A DNA stretch of 33,107 nt from CAYGVT01 sp964353355 (lineage in GTDB: Archaea > Thermoplasmatota > DTKX01 > GCA-020343715), in the NCBI GenBank assembly GCA_964353355.1, contig CAYGVT010000138.1, positions 1-33,107 on the forward strand. The letters are read 5' to 3'. The position numbers were made by a program, and so were the translations under genes. Below, in pieces: positions 24,548 through 32,493 of this stretch. Position 1 is the first letter of the stretch, and every line of letters begins with the position of its first letter. The notes under the pieces were generated by a model that was not told the DNA's origin, ran no database searches, and saw only the letters and a list, made by a program, of their open reading frames with translations.

Positions 24548-25069
24548 CTACTTCCCCCCCTCGACGAGCCTCATGAGCCCGGTCTGGTCCAGGATGAACC
24601 TGACCTGGTCGCGGCCCTCCTCGAAGACCAGGACCGTCGGTGGGCGCTCGGGGAGCCCCAGCTCCTTGCGGAGCGCGAGGATCCTCTCGCTCGCGGGGAT
24701 GAGGTGCCCGGTCTCGTAGAGCGTCCTCACCAGCTTCTGGTGCTCCTTGGCCATGTACCCCGCCTGCACCGCCATGTTGCGCAGGGCCGTTATGATGTCG
24801 ACTATCTCGACGCCCCTCGGGCACCGCTCGTAGCACGTGAAGCACGTCGTGCAGGTCCACAGGTCATCCGCGCCCAGTATCTGGTCCTTGAGGCCGAACT
24901 GGGCCCGCCTCAGTATCTGGCGGGTCCTGAAGGCGGTGAGCCGTCCCGACGGGCAGGAGCTCGTGCACGTCCCGCACTGGAAGCAGAGGTTGAGCGTCCC
25001 GCCGGCGCGGTCCAGCAGCGCCTGCTTCCAGGCATGGTCCGGGACCGAATGGGGGTTCTCGCTGGCCAT
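24548..25069 (-). CDS. hdrC: Heterodisulfide reductase subunit C
   Basis: Ferredoxin-like subunit that passes electrons from HdrA to HdrB. The product is 173 residues with two [4Fe-4S] motifs, CFQCGTCTSSCP (Cys29, 32, 35, 39) and CTTCFTCYERCP (Cys73, 76, 79, 83). The helical C-terminal part of about 85 residues (EHQKLVRTLYETGHLIP) matches the family. The start ATG 25069 is 4 bases after the mvhA stop, and hdrB abuts its end, so the three are translated from one message. Confidence 0.96.
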   Translation of the reverse strand: MASENPHSVPDHAWKQALLDRAGGTLNLCFQCGTCTSSCPSGRLTAFRTRQILRRAQFGLKDQILGADDLWTCTTCFTCYERCPRGVEIVDIITALRNMAVQAGYMAKEHQKLVRTLYETGHLIPASERILALRKELGLPERPPTVLVFEEGRDQVRFILDQTGLMRLVEGGK

Positions 25070-25073
25070 GCGC

Positions 25074-26597
25074 TCAGTCCTCCTCGCGCGCGCGCCGGAG
25101 CCCGTCGCGCGTGACCGTGCCGAGCAGAGTGCCGTCCGAGTTGATGAGCCGGACGTCGAGCGGCAGCTCGCCGGGCAGGGCGTGCGTCGCGCAGCCGAAG
25201 CACGGGTCGTAGGCCCTGAAGGACATCTCGACGGTGTTGAGCGTGCCGTCGCTCACGTCGCCCTTGTGGATGACCGCCTTGGCCGCGTTGCGTATCGACA
25301 GGCTGATGGCCGCGTGGTTGTTGGTCGTGGCCACGATGAGGTTCGCGTCCTTCATCATGCCGTCCGCGTCCAGCATGTAGTGGTGGATGAGCGTGCCGCG
25401 CGCGGCCTCCACGATGCCCACGCCCTCCCCGGGCTTGCCCGGCGGGTTGCGGACGTCGGGGTTGACGATGCTCTTGTCCTTGACCAGGGCCTCCAGCGTC
25501 TCGGCCGCGTTCAGGAGCTCTATCAGCCTCGCCCAGTGGGTCGCGAGCGTCTGGTGGACGGGGCCGCCCAGCGTCGAGCGCATCTCCTTCCAGTGGCTGT
25601 GCGCCTTGGGGGTGGACATGCCGTCCGCGACGTTGAGGCGGCCGAGGGGGGCGACGCGGTAGATGCCCGATTCGGGCCCGTCCACGAAGCCCTTCCACCC
25701 GATGGCCCTGAGGTAGGTGTACTTGCAATACGAGTAGGGCTCGACGCGCTCCGCGATGTGCTTGAGGTAGTCCTTGGGCTCGAACTTGACGAACTCCTTG
25801 CCGTCGGGGCCCACCACGCGGACCTTGCCGTCGTAGTAGTCGGGCTGGTTCTTCTCGTTCACGAGGCCCATGTAGTACGTCTTGAGCGCCCACCTGGGGT
25901 CGGTGATCATTTCGAGGTAGTCCTTGTTCTTGAGCACGATGTCGTGGAAGACCTGCAGCGTGAACTCCGAGAACGCGACCGAGCCCTCGGCGAGCGCGGC
26001 GAGCTGCTCCCTCTCCTCCTCGGTGATGGGCTTGGACACGCCGCCGGGGAGCCCGCTCACCGGGTGGGTGGCCTTGCCGCCGAGCGTGGCGATTATCTTC
26101 TGGCCGGCGGACCTGTACTTGATGACCTGGCCCGCGGTCTCCATCCCGACTTTGCCAATGACGCCCAGGATGTTGCGCTCCGCCTTGGGGGCCCTCGGGC
26201 CCACCACGAAGTCGGGCCCGCCCAGGAAGTAGAAGTGCAGCGTGTGGTCGTAGAGGTAGTAGCCGGCGTACATGAGCCTGCGGAGCTTCTCCGCGGTCGG
26301 GGTCGGCTTGGTGGAGAACGCCATGTCGAGCGCCTTGGTAGAGGCCATGTGGTGCGCGACGGGGCACACGCCGCAGATGCGGGGGACGATGCGGGCGACC
26401 TCCTCGCCCGGCCGGCCGATGACGAACCGCTCGAAGCCCCGCAGCTCGGGGACCTGGAAGTAGGCCTCCTTGACCTCCCCCGCGTCGTCGAGGAATATCT
26501 CGATCTTGCCGTGGCCCTCCAGCCTTGTGATGGGGTCGATGCTGACCTGCCTGTACTTGCCCGTAATCGCGGGTGCGGCGCCCTTGTCGTGGGTCAT
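25074..26597 (-). CDS. mvhA: F420-non-reducing [NiFe] hydrogenase, large subunit
   Basis: Catalytic subunit that oxidises H2 at the NiFe site. The product is 507 residues. The N-terminal nickel motif RICGVC gives Cys75 and Cys78; the C-terminal motif DPCFGCATH gives Cys466 and Cys469. RLEGHG lies near the N-terminus. Thirty-five residues follow the final His and would be removed by a maturation protease; two such genes lie downstream. The start ATG 26597 overlaps the mvhG stop as ATGA. The sequence groups with cytoplasmic Mvh (group 3) enzymes by its hdr context rather than with membrane-bound types. No selenocysteine codon replaces the nickel cysteines. Confidence 0.96.
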   Translation of the reverse strand: MTHDKGAAPAITGKYRQVSIDPITRLEGHGKIEIFLDDAGEVKEAYFQVPELRGFERFVIGRPGEEVARIVPRICGVCPVAHHMASTKALDMAFSTKPTPTAEKLRRLMYAGYYLYDHTLHFYFLGGPDFVVGPRAPKAERNILGVIGKVGMETAGQVIKYRSAGQKIIATLGGKATHPVSGLPGGVSKPITEEEREQLAALAEGSVAFSEFTLQVFHDIVLKNKDYLEMITDPRWALKTYYMGLVNEKNQPDYYDGKVRVVGPDGKEFVKFEPKDYLKHIAERVEPYSYCKYTYLRAIGWKGFVDGPESGIYRVAPLGRLNVADGMSTPKAHSHWKEMRSTLGGPVHQTLATHWARLIELLNAAETLEALVKDKSIVNPDVRNPPGKPGEGVGIVEAARGTLIHHYMLDADGMMKDANLIVATTNNHAAISLSIRNAAKAVIHKGDVSDGTLNTVEMSFRAYDPCFGCATHALPGELPLDVRLINSDGTLLGTVTRDGLRRAREED

Positions 26598-27766
26598 TTC
26601 GGCTCACCTCCTCTCTCCTTCCTGGCGTACCTGAGCAGCGATGTCGCGAGCGTGTACCGGTAGAAGTATCCCAGCGGGTCCCTGACCTGCGCCATGAGCC
26701 TCTCGATGTCGGCCTCTGTGTTCTTCAAGTCGTCCTGGCCAATGTCGAGGTTCGAGGCGATGGCGCTCAGGGTGCTCGCGCCCTGGTCGATGACCCCGGG
26801 CGTCGGGCCGAAGCACCCGCGGCAGGGCATGTTCACGTTGATGCAGCGCGCGGAGCACCCCGCGCGGGTCGAGATGCCGAGGCATATGACGCCTTGCTCC
26901 AGGAAGCACGTCTTGTAGTCGTCCTTGAGCTCGTGGATGCGCACGATGCGCGGGATGCGCTTCTCCTTCCTCTCTCGCGGGCACTCCTCGCAGAGCGACT
27001 TCGTGTGGGCGATGACCGTGCCCTTGGGCGGGAGGGGCTTGCCCTCCTTGACGAGGGCCACCACGGCGCCCACGAGGTCGAGGATGCGCTCCTGCACCGG
27101 CGGGCAGCCAGGCAGGTAGTAGTCCACGTCGATGACCTGGTGGAGCGCACGGACGTGGTCGTGGATCTCGGGGAGCGTCAACGTCCCCTCGGGGACCTGG
27201 CACTCGGTCATGGGTATGACGCCCTCCGGGTTGACCGTAGAGACGGTGGTGCGGTAGGATTTGTCGAACACGCCCGCCCTGTCGGTGATGTTGGCCAGGC
27301 CCGGGATGCCCCCGAAGCACGCGCACGCGCCGTAGGCGACGACGATGCCGCTCTTCCTCCTCAGCAGGTGGGCGATGTGCTCCGTCTCCGCGTTCTTGAC
27401 GCCGCCGTTGAAGAGCGTCACGGCAATGGAGCCGTCCTCCATGGCCTCGACGTCGTGGTACTTGAAGTCCATGGCCACGGGCCAGAGCATGATGTCGGCG
27501 ATGGCGACCACGTCGAGTATCTTCGCGTCGAGGTCCACGAGCGAGATGTCGCACCCGCCGCAAGCGTTGCCCCAGTAGATGGCGAACTTGAGCTTCCCGG
27601 CCGGGGCGGGGGCGGGAGTGGGGGCGGGGGTGGGGGGGGCGGGAGTGGGGGGGGCGGGGGCCTTCATCTCCTTGGCCTCCTTGTGCTCCTTGACCTCCTT
27701 GTGCTCCTTGACCTCCTTGGCCGCCTTGCCCTCCTTCGGCTCCTTCCTCTCCTTGGCCATGCGCAT
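26594..27766 (-). CDS. mvhG: F420-non-reducing hydrogenase, small subunit with unusual N-terminal tail
   Basis: Carries three iron-sulfur clusters from the NiFe site to MvhD. The product is 390 residues. The core begins at about residue 58 (KLKFAIYWGNACGGCD, Cys69 and Cys72). GACACFGG, GCPPVQERI, LCEECP and the late CFLEQGVICLG ... AGCSARC ... CRGCFGP supply the cluster cysteines. The first 57 residues are atypical: a Lys/Glu-rich repeat (KEVKEHKE twice) followed by a Pro/Ala/Thr linker (PAPPTPAP). No twin-arginine signal is present, so it is cytoplasmic. The start ATG 27766 overlaps the previous stop as TGATG; ATG 27760 has better ribosome-site spacing (GGGAGG plus 9) and is a close alternative. 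Confidence 0.94.
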   Translation of the reverse strand: MRMAKERKEPKEGKAAKEVKEHKEVKEHKEAKEMKAPAPPTPAPPTPAPTPAPAPAGKLKFAIYWGNACGGCDISLVDLDAKILDVVAIADIMLWPVAMDFKYHDVEAMEDGSIAVTLFNGGVKNAETEHIAHLLRRKSGIVVAYGACACFGGIPGLANITDRAGVFDKSYRTTVSTVNPEGVIPMTECQVPEGTLTLPEIHDHVRALHQVIDVDYYLPGCPPVQERILDLVGAVVALVKEGKPLPPKGTVIAHTKSLCEECPRERKEKRIPRIVRIHELKDDYKTCFLEQGVICLGISTRAGCSARCINVNMPCRGCFGPTPGVIDQGASTLSAIASNLDIGQDDLKNTEADIERLMAQVRDPLGYFYRYTLATSLLRYARKERGGEPK

Positions 27767-28152
27767 CAGCCTCCCTTGGCGCCCTCGGGCGGTGCCTTCG
27801 CGACCAGCGCGCGGAACAGCAGGTAGCCGTCCCGCTCGCCCGCGTCCTCGGCCATGTGCCACTTCCGCAGCGCGATGAGGTGCCTGAGCACCTCGGGGGG
27901 CTCCATGTCCAGGGCCGCGGCGACCTCCACGACGCTCTTGGGCGCGGCCTCTATCTCCTTGATGATGAGCTTCCTCTCGAGCTCTGCCTGCGCGGCGTTC
28001 GCGAGGATGAGCTCGTAGCGGTTCTCGGCGATCTGCTTGCCGTAGACGTTGCCTTCCTGGGTGAGCTTCGTCTTCTTCCCCAGGAGCCACCGGACGCGCT
28101 CGCCGTCCAGGACCTCCTGGGCGGCGGCCATGCGCTCGCTGAGCTTCTTCAT
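27766..28152 (-). CDS. Stand-alone winged-helix protein matching the C-terminal part of the fused MvhD
   Basis: A 128-residue protein. Residues 20-45 (VRWLLGKKTKLTQEGNVYGKQI) and a winged-helix-like region (about 75-105: SVVEVAAALDMEPPEVLRHLIALRKWHMAED) resemble the C-terminal part of the fused protein at 31654-32493. Compare VRILRNDGNVYGEPV and VPQLAEKLHRPPEDIMRQVVRLRHKNLL. It begins with an ATGA overlap with mvhD (AAGGAGGGGG upstream) and ends with TGATG into mvhG, so it is made with the complex. It may be a structural or regulatory partner of MvhD rather than a free DNA-binding protein. Confidence 0.85.
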   Translation of the reverse strand: MKKLSERMAAAQEVLDGERVRWLLGKKTKLTQEGNVYGKQIAENRYELILANAAQAELERKLIIKEIEAAPKSVVEVAAALDMEPPEVLRHLIALRKWHMAEDAGERDGYLLFRALVAKAPPEGAKGG

Positions 28153-28619
28153 CGGTCCACCCCCTCCTTGACAGGGCTGGGGCCCAGGGATTTGATGTGC
28201 CCTATGAACTCCGTGATGGTCTGCTGGAACCGCTCGCCCTCGGAGGCCGAGACCCACTCGAGCCTGAGCCTGCTGGGGTCCAGCCCGAGCTGGCCCAGCA
28301 TCGTCTTGAGCAGCGGGATGCGCCTCCTGGTCCGGTAGTTGCCGCCGATGTAGTGGCAGTCGGCGGGATGGCAGCCCGCGACCAGCACGCCGTCGGCGCC
28401 GAGCGCGAAGGCCTTCACGATGTGCTCGGGGTCGACGCGGCCCGAGCACATGACCCTGACGACGCGGAAGTCCGTCGGCATCTGGAGCCTCGAGACCCCC
28501 GCGAGGTCGGCCCCCGCGTAGGAGCACCAGTTGCAGCAGAATACTACGACCTTGGGGTGGAAGGCGCTGCCGCCCGTCGCGGCCTTGTCGCCGGTGTCCT
28601 TCGCGTGCGCGGTGGCCAT
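28149..28619 (-). CDS. mvhD: MvhD-type iron-sulfur subunit (short form)
   Basis: [2Fe-2S] protein that links the hydrogenase to HdrA. The product is 156 residues. Conserved cysteines lie in FCCNWCSYAGAD, VMCSGRVDP and AGCHPADCHY, with YRTRRRIPLLKTMLGQLG and LEWVSASEGERF as family features. The start ATG 28619 directly abuts the hdrA stop. The protein stops where the second copy in this operon continues into a winged-helix domain; here that domain is the next gene, overlapping by 4 bases. Confidence 0.95.
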   Translation of the reverse strand: MATAHAKDTGDKAATGGSAFHPKVVVFCCNWCSYAGADLAGVSRLQMPTDFRVVRVMCSGRVDPEHIVKAFALGADGVLVAGCHPADCHYIGGNYRTRRRIPLLKTMLGQLGLDPSRLRLEWVSASEGERFQQTITEFIGHIKSLGPSPVKEGVDR

Positions 28620-31600
28620 CTAGCTCACCCCCTGGAGCGCGGCCTCGAGCATCGCCACGAGCTGCTTGTCGCGGAAGCCCTTCTGGGACATGGCCCCGCT
28701 CGGGCAGGCGCCCACGCAGGTGCCGCAGCCCTTGCACAGCCCGTCGTTCACGACGGCGCGCTTCTTCTCCAGGTCAATCTCGATGGCGTTGTAGGAGCAG
28801 ATGGGCGCGCATATGCCGCAACCGTCGCAGGCGTCCTCGTTGACCTGGGCGATGATGCCCTCGGCCTCGAGCGTGTCCTTCGAGAGGATCGTGAGCGCGC
28901 GGGCCGCGGCACCAGAGGCCTGGGCGATGCTCTCGTCGATGTGCTTGGGGGAGTGCGCCAGGCCGGCGAGGAACACGCCCTCGGTGGCGAAGTCGACGGG
29001 CCGCAGCTTCATGTGGGCCTCGAGGAAGAACCTGTCCTTCGTGAGCGGGACCTTGAGCATCTGGGCGAACCGGTGGTTCTCGGGCGGCGGCAGGATGGCG
29101 GCGGCCAGCACGACCCGGTCCGCCTCGACGCCGAGCCTCTCCTGCAGCAGCTCCTCGAGCACCTCCACCTCCAGCGGCCCGTCCTTGCCCTTGGGGGCGC
29201 GGACCTCCGGGGGCGCGTCCGCCTCGAACCGGAGGAAGACCACGCCGAGGTTGCTCGCCTCCCTGTAGGCGTCCTCCTTGAACGAGTAGGTGCGCAGGTC
29301 GCGGAAGAGCACGTAGACGCGGGCCTCGGGGTCGAGGGCCTTGAGCTTGAGCGCCTGCTTGACGCTCGCGCCGCAGCAGATGCGGCTGCACCAAGGGTGC
29401 TCGTCGTTCCGGCTGCCCACGCACTGGACGAACACGGTGGTCCTGGGGACCTTCGCCTTGCCGGCCTTGGCCCTGCCGAGCTCCTCCTCGAACTCGAGCT
29501 GCGTGACCACCCGTGGGTCCTTGCCGTAGAGGAACTCGGTCGGCCGGTACTCGATGCCGCCAGTGGCCAGGATGACCACGCCGTGCTCGAGCACCTCCTT
29601 GTGGCCCTTGAGGGTGGTCTTGAAGTTGCCCACGAAGCCCTCGATGGTGTCTATCTCGGCGCCCGTGAACACCTTGACCTTGGGGTGCTTGGACGCCCTC
29701 GCGACCATCTTGCCCAGCTCGGAACGGATGTCCTCCATCCAGAGCGTCGTGTGGAGCTTCCGGCAGATGCCGCCTAGCTCCTTCTCCCTCTCCACGAGGT
29801 AGACCTGGAAGCCCTGGTCCGCGATGTCGAGCGCCGCCGTGAGCCCTGAGACGCCGCCGCCCACGACGAGCGCGCGCTGGGTGACGGGTATCCTCGACTT
29901 GGGCAGGGGCTCGAGGAGGCGCGCCTTGGCCACGGCCATCCTGACGAGGTCCTTCGACTTCTGGGTCGCGGCCTCGGGCTCGTGCATGTGTATCCACGAG
30001 CACTGGTCGCGGATGTTGGCCATCTCGAACAGGTACTGGTTGAGCCCTCCCTCGCGGGTGGTGTTCTGGAACAGCGGCTCGTGAGTCCTGGGCGTGCACG
30101 ACGCGACCACGACGCGGTTGAGGCCGTACTCCTTGATCTTGCCCTTGATGCGCTCCTGCGTGTCCTGCGAGCACGTGTAGAGGTTGTTCTCCGCGTAGGC
30201 CACGTTGGGGAGCGTCTTGGCGTACTCCGAGACGTCGGGCACGTCCACGACGCCGCCTATGTTGATGCCGCAGTGGCACACGAACACGCCCACGCGCGGC
30301 TCCTCCCCGCTCACGTCGCGCTCTGGCGGCAGCTCCACCGGCGTGAGCAGCGTGCCCCTCGCGTCCGATATGACCGTCGCGGCCTTGGCGGCCGCGCCCG
30401 AGGCCTCGGCCACGGTCGTGGGGATGTCCTTGGGGCCCGAGAAGGCCCCGGACACGAAGATTCCTGGCACGTTGGTCTCGAGCGGCGCGAACGTGGTGGT
30501 CCTCGCGAAGTTGTACGTGTTGAGGTCCACGCCGAATGCGCCGGCGAGCTGCTTGGCCGTCCTGGGGGCGTGCAGCCCCACGGAGAGGACGACGAGGTTG
30601 AAGGTCTCGGTGTTTATGTCGCCGCCATGTATCCACCTGATGACCAGGTCCTTGGTCCTGGGGTCCTCGGTGATGTCCGCCACGCGGTTGGCGCGCGTGA
30701 TGCCCACGTGGTGCTCCTCCTGGGCGCGCGTCACGTAGTCGTCGAACTCCTTGCCGAAGGCGCGGATGTCCATGAAGAAGATGTGCGCGCCCAGGCCAGG
30801 GGTGTGCTCCTGCGCGATGATGGCCTCCTTGAGCGCGTGCATGCAGCACACGGCCGAGCAGTAGTTGTAGCCGATGTGCTCGTCGCGTGAGCCCACGCAC
30901 TGGATGAACGCGACCTTGGCCGGTATGCGGCCGTCGGAGGGCCGCATCACGGTCCCCCTGAAGGGGCCAGTGGCGCTCAGCATGCGCTCGAACTCGATGG
31001 CCGAGACCACGTTGAGGTAGCGGCCGTAGCCGTACTCCTTGAGGGCGGTGGCGTCGAACTCGTCGAAGCCCGGTGAGAGGATGACCGAGCCGACCTCGAC
31101 CGTCCGCAGCGCCTGCTCCTGGGCGTAGGCGATGGCGCCCGCGGGGCACTCGCCCTCGCAGATGCCGCAGCCGATGCACCGGTCCTTGTCGATGGTGAAC
31201 TTGAGGGGGACCGCCTGGGGGTAGTCCACGTAGATGGCGGCGCGGGCCATGGTGCCCTCGTTGTACATGTCGATGGCCTCGACGGGGCACTTCTGCGAGC
31301 ACACTCCGCAGCCCGTGCACTTGCTCTCGTCGACGCGGCGCGGGCGCTTGACGAGCTCCACCCGGAAGTGGCCCGCCTTGCCCTTGACCTCCTTCACGTC
31401 CGCGTTGGTGATGATCTCGACGTTGGGGTGCTTGCCGACCGCCACCAGCTTCGGCGCCATGATGCACATCGAGCAATCGTTGGTGGGGAAGGTCTTGTCG
31501 AGCTGGGCCATCACGCCGCCTATGGTGGGCTTGTTGTCGACCAGGTACACCTTGAAGCCGGAGTCGCCCAGGTCCAGGGCGGACTGCATGCCGGATATGC

Positions 31601-31652
31601 CGCCCCCGACGATGAGGACGGCCCCGACGGGCCCGGCGTCCTTGCTTGCCAT
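28620..31652 (-). CDS. hdrA: Double-lobed HdrA (heterodisulfide reductase subunit A, 1010 residues)
   Basis: Flavin and iron-sulfur subunit thought to carry out electron bifurcation. Lobe 1: FAD motif VGGGISG (about 17), NDCSMCIMAPKL, an inserted pair of [4Fe-4S] motifs (CTGCGVCSQKCP near 110, CIGCGICEGECP near 160), and QCVGSRDE with YCSAVCCMHA. Lobe 2: the N-terminal HdrA cysteine domain (CHCGINIGG near 457, ASCTPRTHEP), FAD motif VGGGVSG (about 595), QCVGSRND with WCSRICC, and terminal clusters CDGCGICAPICS and CKGCGTCVGACP. The fourth cysteine of the former is followed by Ser where CP is usual. The start ATG 31652 has GGGAGG 8 bases upstream; GTG 31661 is less likely. Classical HdrA is about 650 residues. 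Confidence 0.95.
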   Translation of the reverse strand: MASKDAGPVGAVLIVGGGISGMQSALDLGDSGFKVYLVDNKPTIGGVMAQLDKTFPTNDCSMCIMAPKLVAVGKHPNVEIITNADVKEVKGKAGHFRVELVKRPRRVDESKCTGCGVCSQKCPVEAIDMYNEGTMARAAIYVDYPQAVPLKFTIDKDRCIGCGICEGECPAGAIAYAQEQALRTVEVGSVILSPGFDEFDATALKEYGYGRYLNVVSAIEFERMLSATGPFRGTVMRPSDGRIPAKVAFIQCVGSRDEHIGYNYCSAVCCMHALKEAIIAQEHTPGLGAHIFFMDIRAFGKEFDDYVTRAQEEHHVGITRANRVADITEDPRTKDLVIRWIHGGDINTETFNLVVLSVGLHAPRTAKQLAGAFGVDLNTYNFARTTTFAPLETNVPGIFVSGAFSGPKDIPTTVAEASGAAAKAATVISDARGTLLTPVELPPERDVSGEEPRVGVFVCHCGINIGGVVDVPDVSEYAKTLPNVAYAENNLYTCSQDTQERIKGKIKEYGLNRVVVASCTPRTHEPLFQNTTREGGLNQYLFEMANIRDQCSWIHMHEPEAATQKSKDLVRMAVAKARLLEPLPKSRIPVTQRALVVGGGVSGLTAALDIADQGFQVYLVEREKELGGICRKLHTTLWMEDIRSELGKMVARASKHPKVKVFTGAEIDTIEGFVGNFKTTLKGHKEVLEHGVVILATGGIEYRPTEFLYGKDPRVVTQLEFEEELGRAKAGKAKVPRTTVFVQCVGSRNDEHPWCSRICCGASVKQALKLKALDPEARVYVLFRDLRTYSFKEDAYREASNLGVVFLRFEADAPPEVRAPKGKDGPLEVEVLEELLQERLGVEADRVVLAAAILPPPENHRFAQMLKVPLTKDRFFLEAHMKLRPVDFATEGVFLAGLAHSPKHIDESIAQASGAAARALTILSKDTLEAEGIIAQVNEDACDGCGICAPICSYNAIEIDLEKKRAVVNDGLCKGCGTCVGACPSGAMSQKGFRDKQLVAMLEAALQGVS

Positions 31653-31653
31653 C

Positions 31654-32493
31654 TCAGGCACCTCCCATGGTCCTGTAGTAGGGGTCCAGCCCCTCGATGC
31701 GGGAGAGCGTGAGCAGGTTCTTGTGGCGCAGCCGCACGACCTGCCTCATGATGTCCTCGGGGGGCCGATGTAGCTTCTCCGCCAGCTGCGGCACCGTCCA
31801 GTCCTGCCGCGCGCCCGCCACGAGGATGGCGTTGCGCACGTACTCCGACTCCATGGCGTTGCCGACGAGAGCGTCGATGTGCTCGCGGTTGACGGGCTCG
31901 CCGTAGACGTTGCCGTCGTTGCGCAGGATGCGGACCTTGGCCATGAGCGCGCGCAGCCTGAAGTCACCGAGCGTCTTTATCGTCGCGTCGAGCTGGTCGC
32001 GCAGCTCCTGCCGGCCGGGCTCGTTCACGGGGTTGGGGCCGAGCCGCTTGATGCGGTCGACGAAGGACGTCATCAGGGCGCCGAACCTCTGGCCCTCGGA
32101 GGCCGAGACCCAGTCCAGCAGGAGGCGCTCGTCGCCCAGCTCGGTGCGCTTGAGCAGCTCGAACGCCCACTGCATCTTGATCTCGGCGAAGTAGTTGCCC
32201 TCGATGTAGTGGCAGTCGCCGAGGTGGCAGCCCAGGACGATGACGCCGTCCATGCCCTCGCGGAGCAGCTCCACGCACAGCGCGGGGTCCATCCTTCCCG
32301 AGCACATGAACCGGACGACGCGGAAGCTAGTGGGCATCTGCACGCGCGAGACGCCGGCCAGGTCGGCGCCCGCGTACGAGCACCAGTTGCAGCAGAAGGC
32401 GATGATCCTCGGGTCCCACTCCGCCGGGCCCGCGGCCGTCGCGGCGGGCGCGGCACTCTCGGCCGGTGCGGGCGTGCCGTGGGGGTCGGACAT
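31654..32493 (-). CDS. MvhD-type iron-sulfur subunit fused to a winged-helix domain
   Basis: A 279-residue protein. A Pro/Ala-rich N-terminus of about 25 residues is followed by an MvhD domain (FCCNWCSYAGAD, FMCSGRMDP, GCHLGDCHY, LLDWVSASEGQRF). From about residue 185 a C-terminal part continues through VRILRNDGNVYGEPV into a winged-helix-like region. It resembles mvhD plus the separate winged-helix gene at 27766-28619 taken together. The start ATG 32493 overlaps the preceding hdrA stop as TGATG. It probably couples the upstream HdrA to an electron donor; whether it shares the same hydrogenase or another partner cannot be told. Confidence 0.93.
   Translation of the reverse strand: MSDPHGTPAPAESAAPAATAAGPAEWDPRIIAFCCNWCSYAGADLAGVSRVQMPTSFRVVRFMCSGRMDPALCVELLREGMDGVIVLGCHLGDCHYIEGNYFAEIKMQWAFELLKRTELGDERLLLDWVSASEGQRFGALMTSFVDRIKRLGPNPVNEPGRQELRDQLDATIKTLGDFRLRALMAKVRILRNDGNVYGEPVNREHIDALVGNAMESEYVRNAILVAGARQDWTVPQLAEKLHRPPEDIMRQVVRLRHKNLLTLSRIEGLDPYYRTMGGA

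Noticed and set aside
22421..25114. 897-codon open frame on the plus strand over the hydrogenase protease and hdrBC genes
   Set aside because: Its translation is low-complexity Arg/His/Ala/Asp/Leu text with no family features, and it lies opposite well-recognised genes. It is a shadow caused by high G+C at third positions.
28774..31476. 900-codon frame on the minus strand inside hdrA
   Set aside because: Frame-shifted reading of hdrA, rich in Arg, Gly and His, without any domain.
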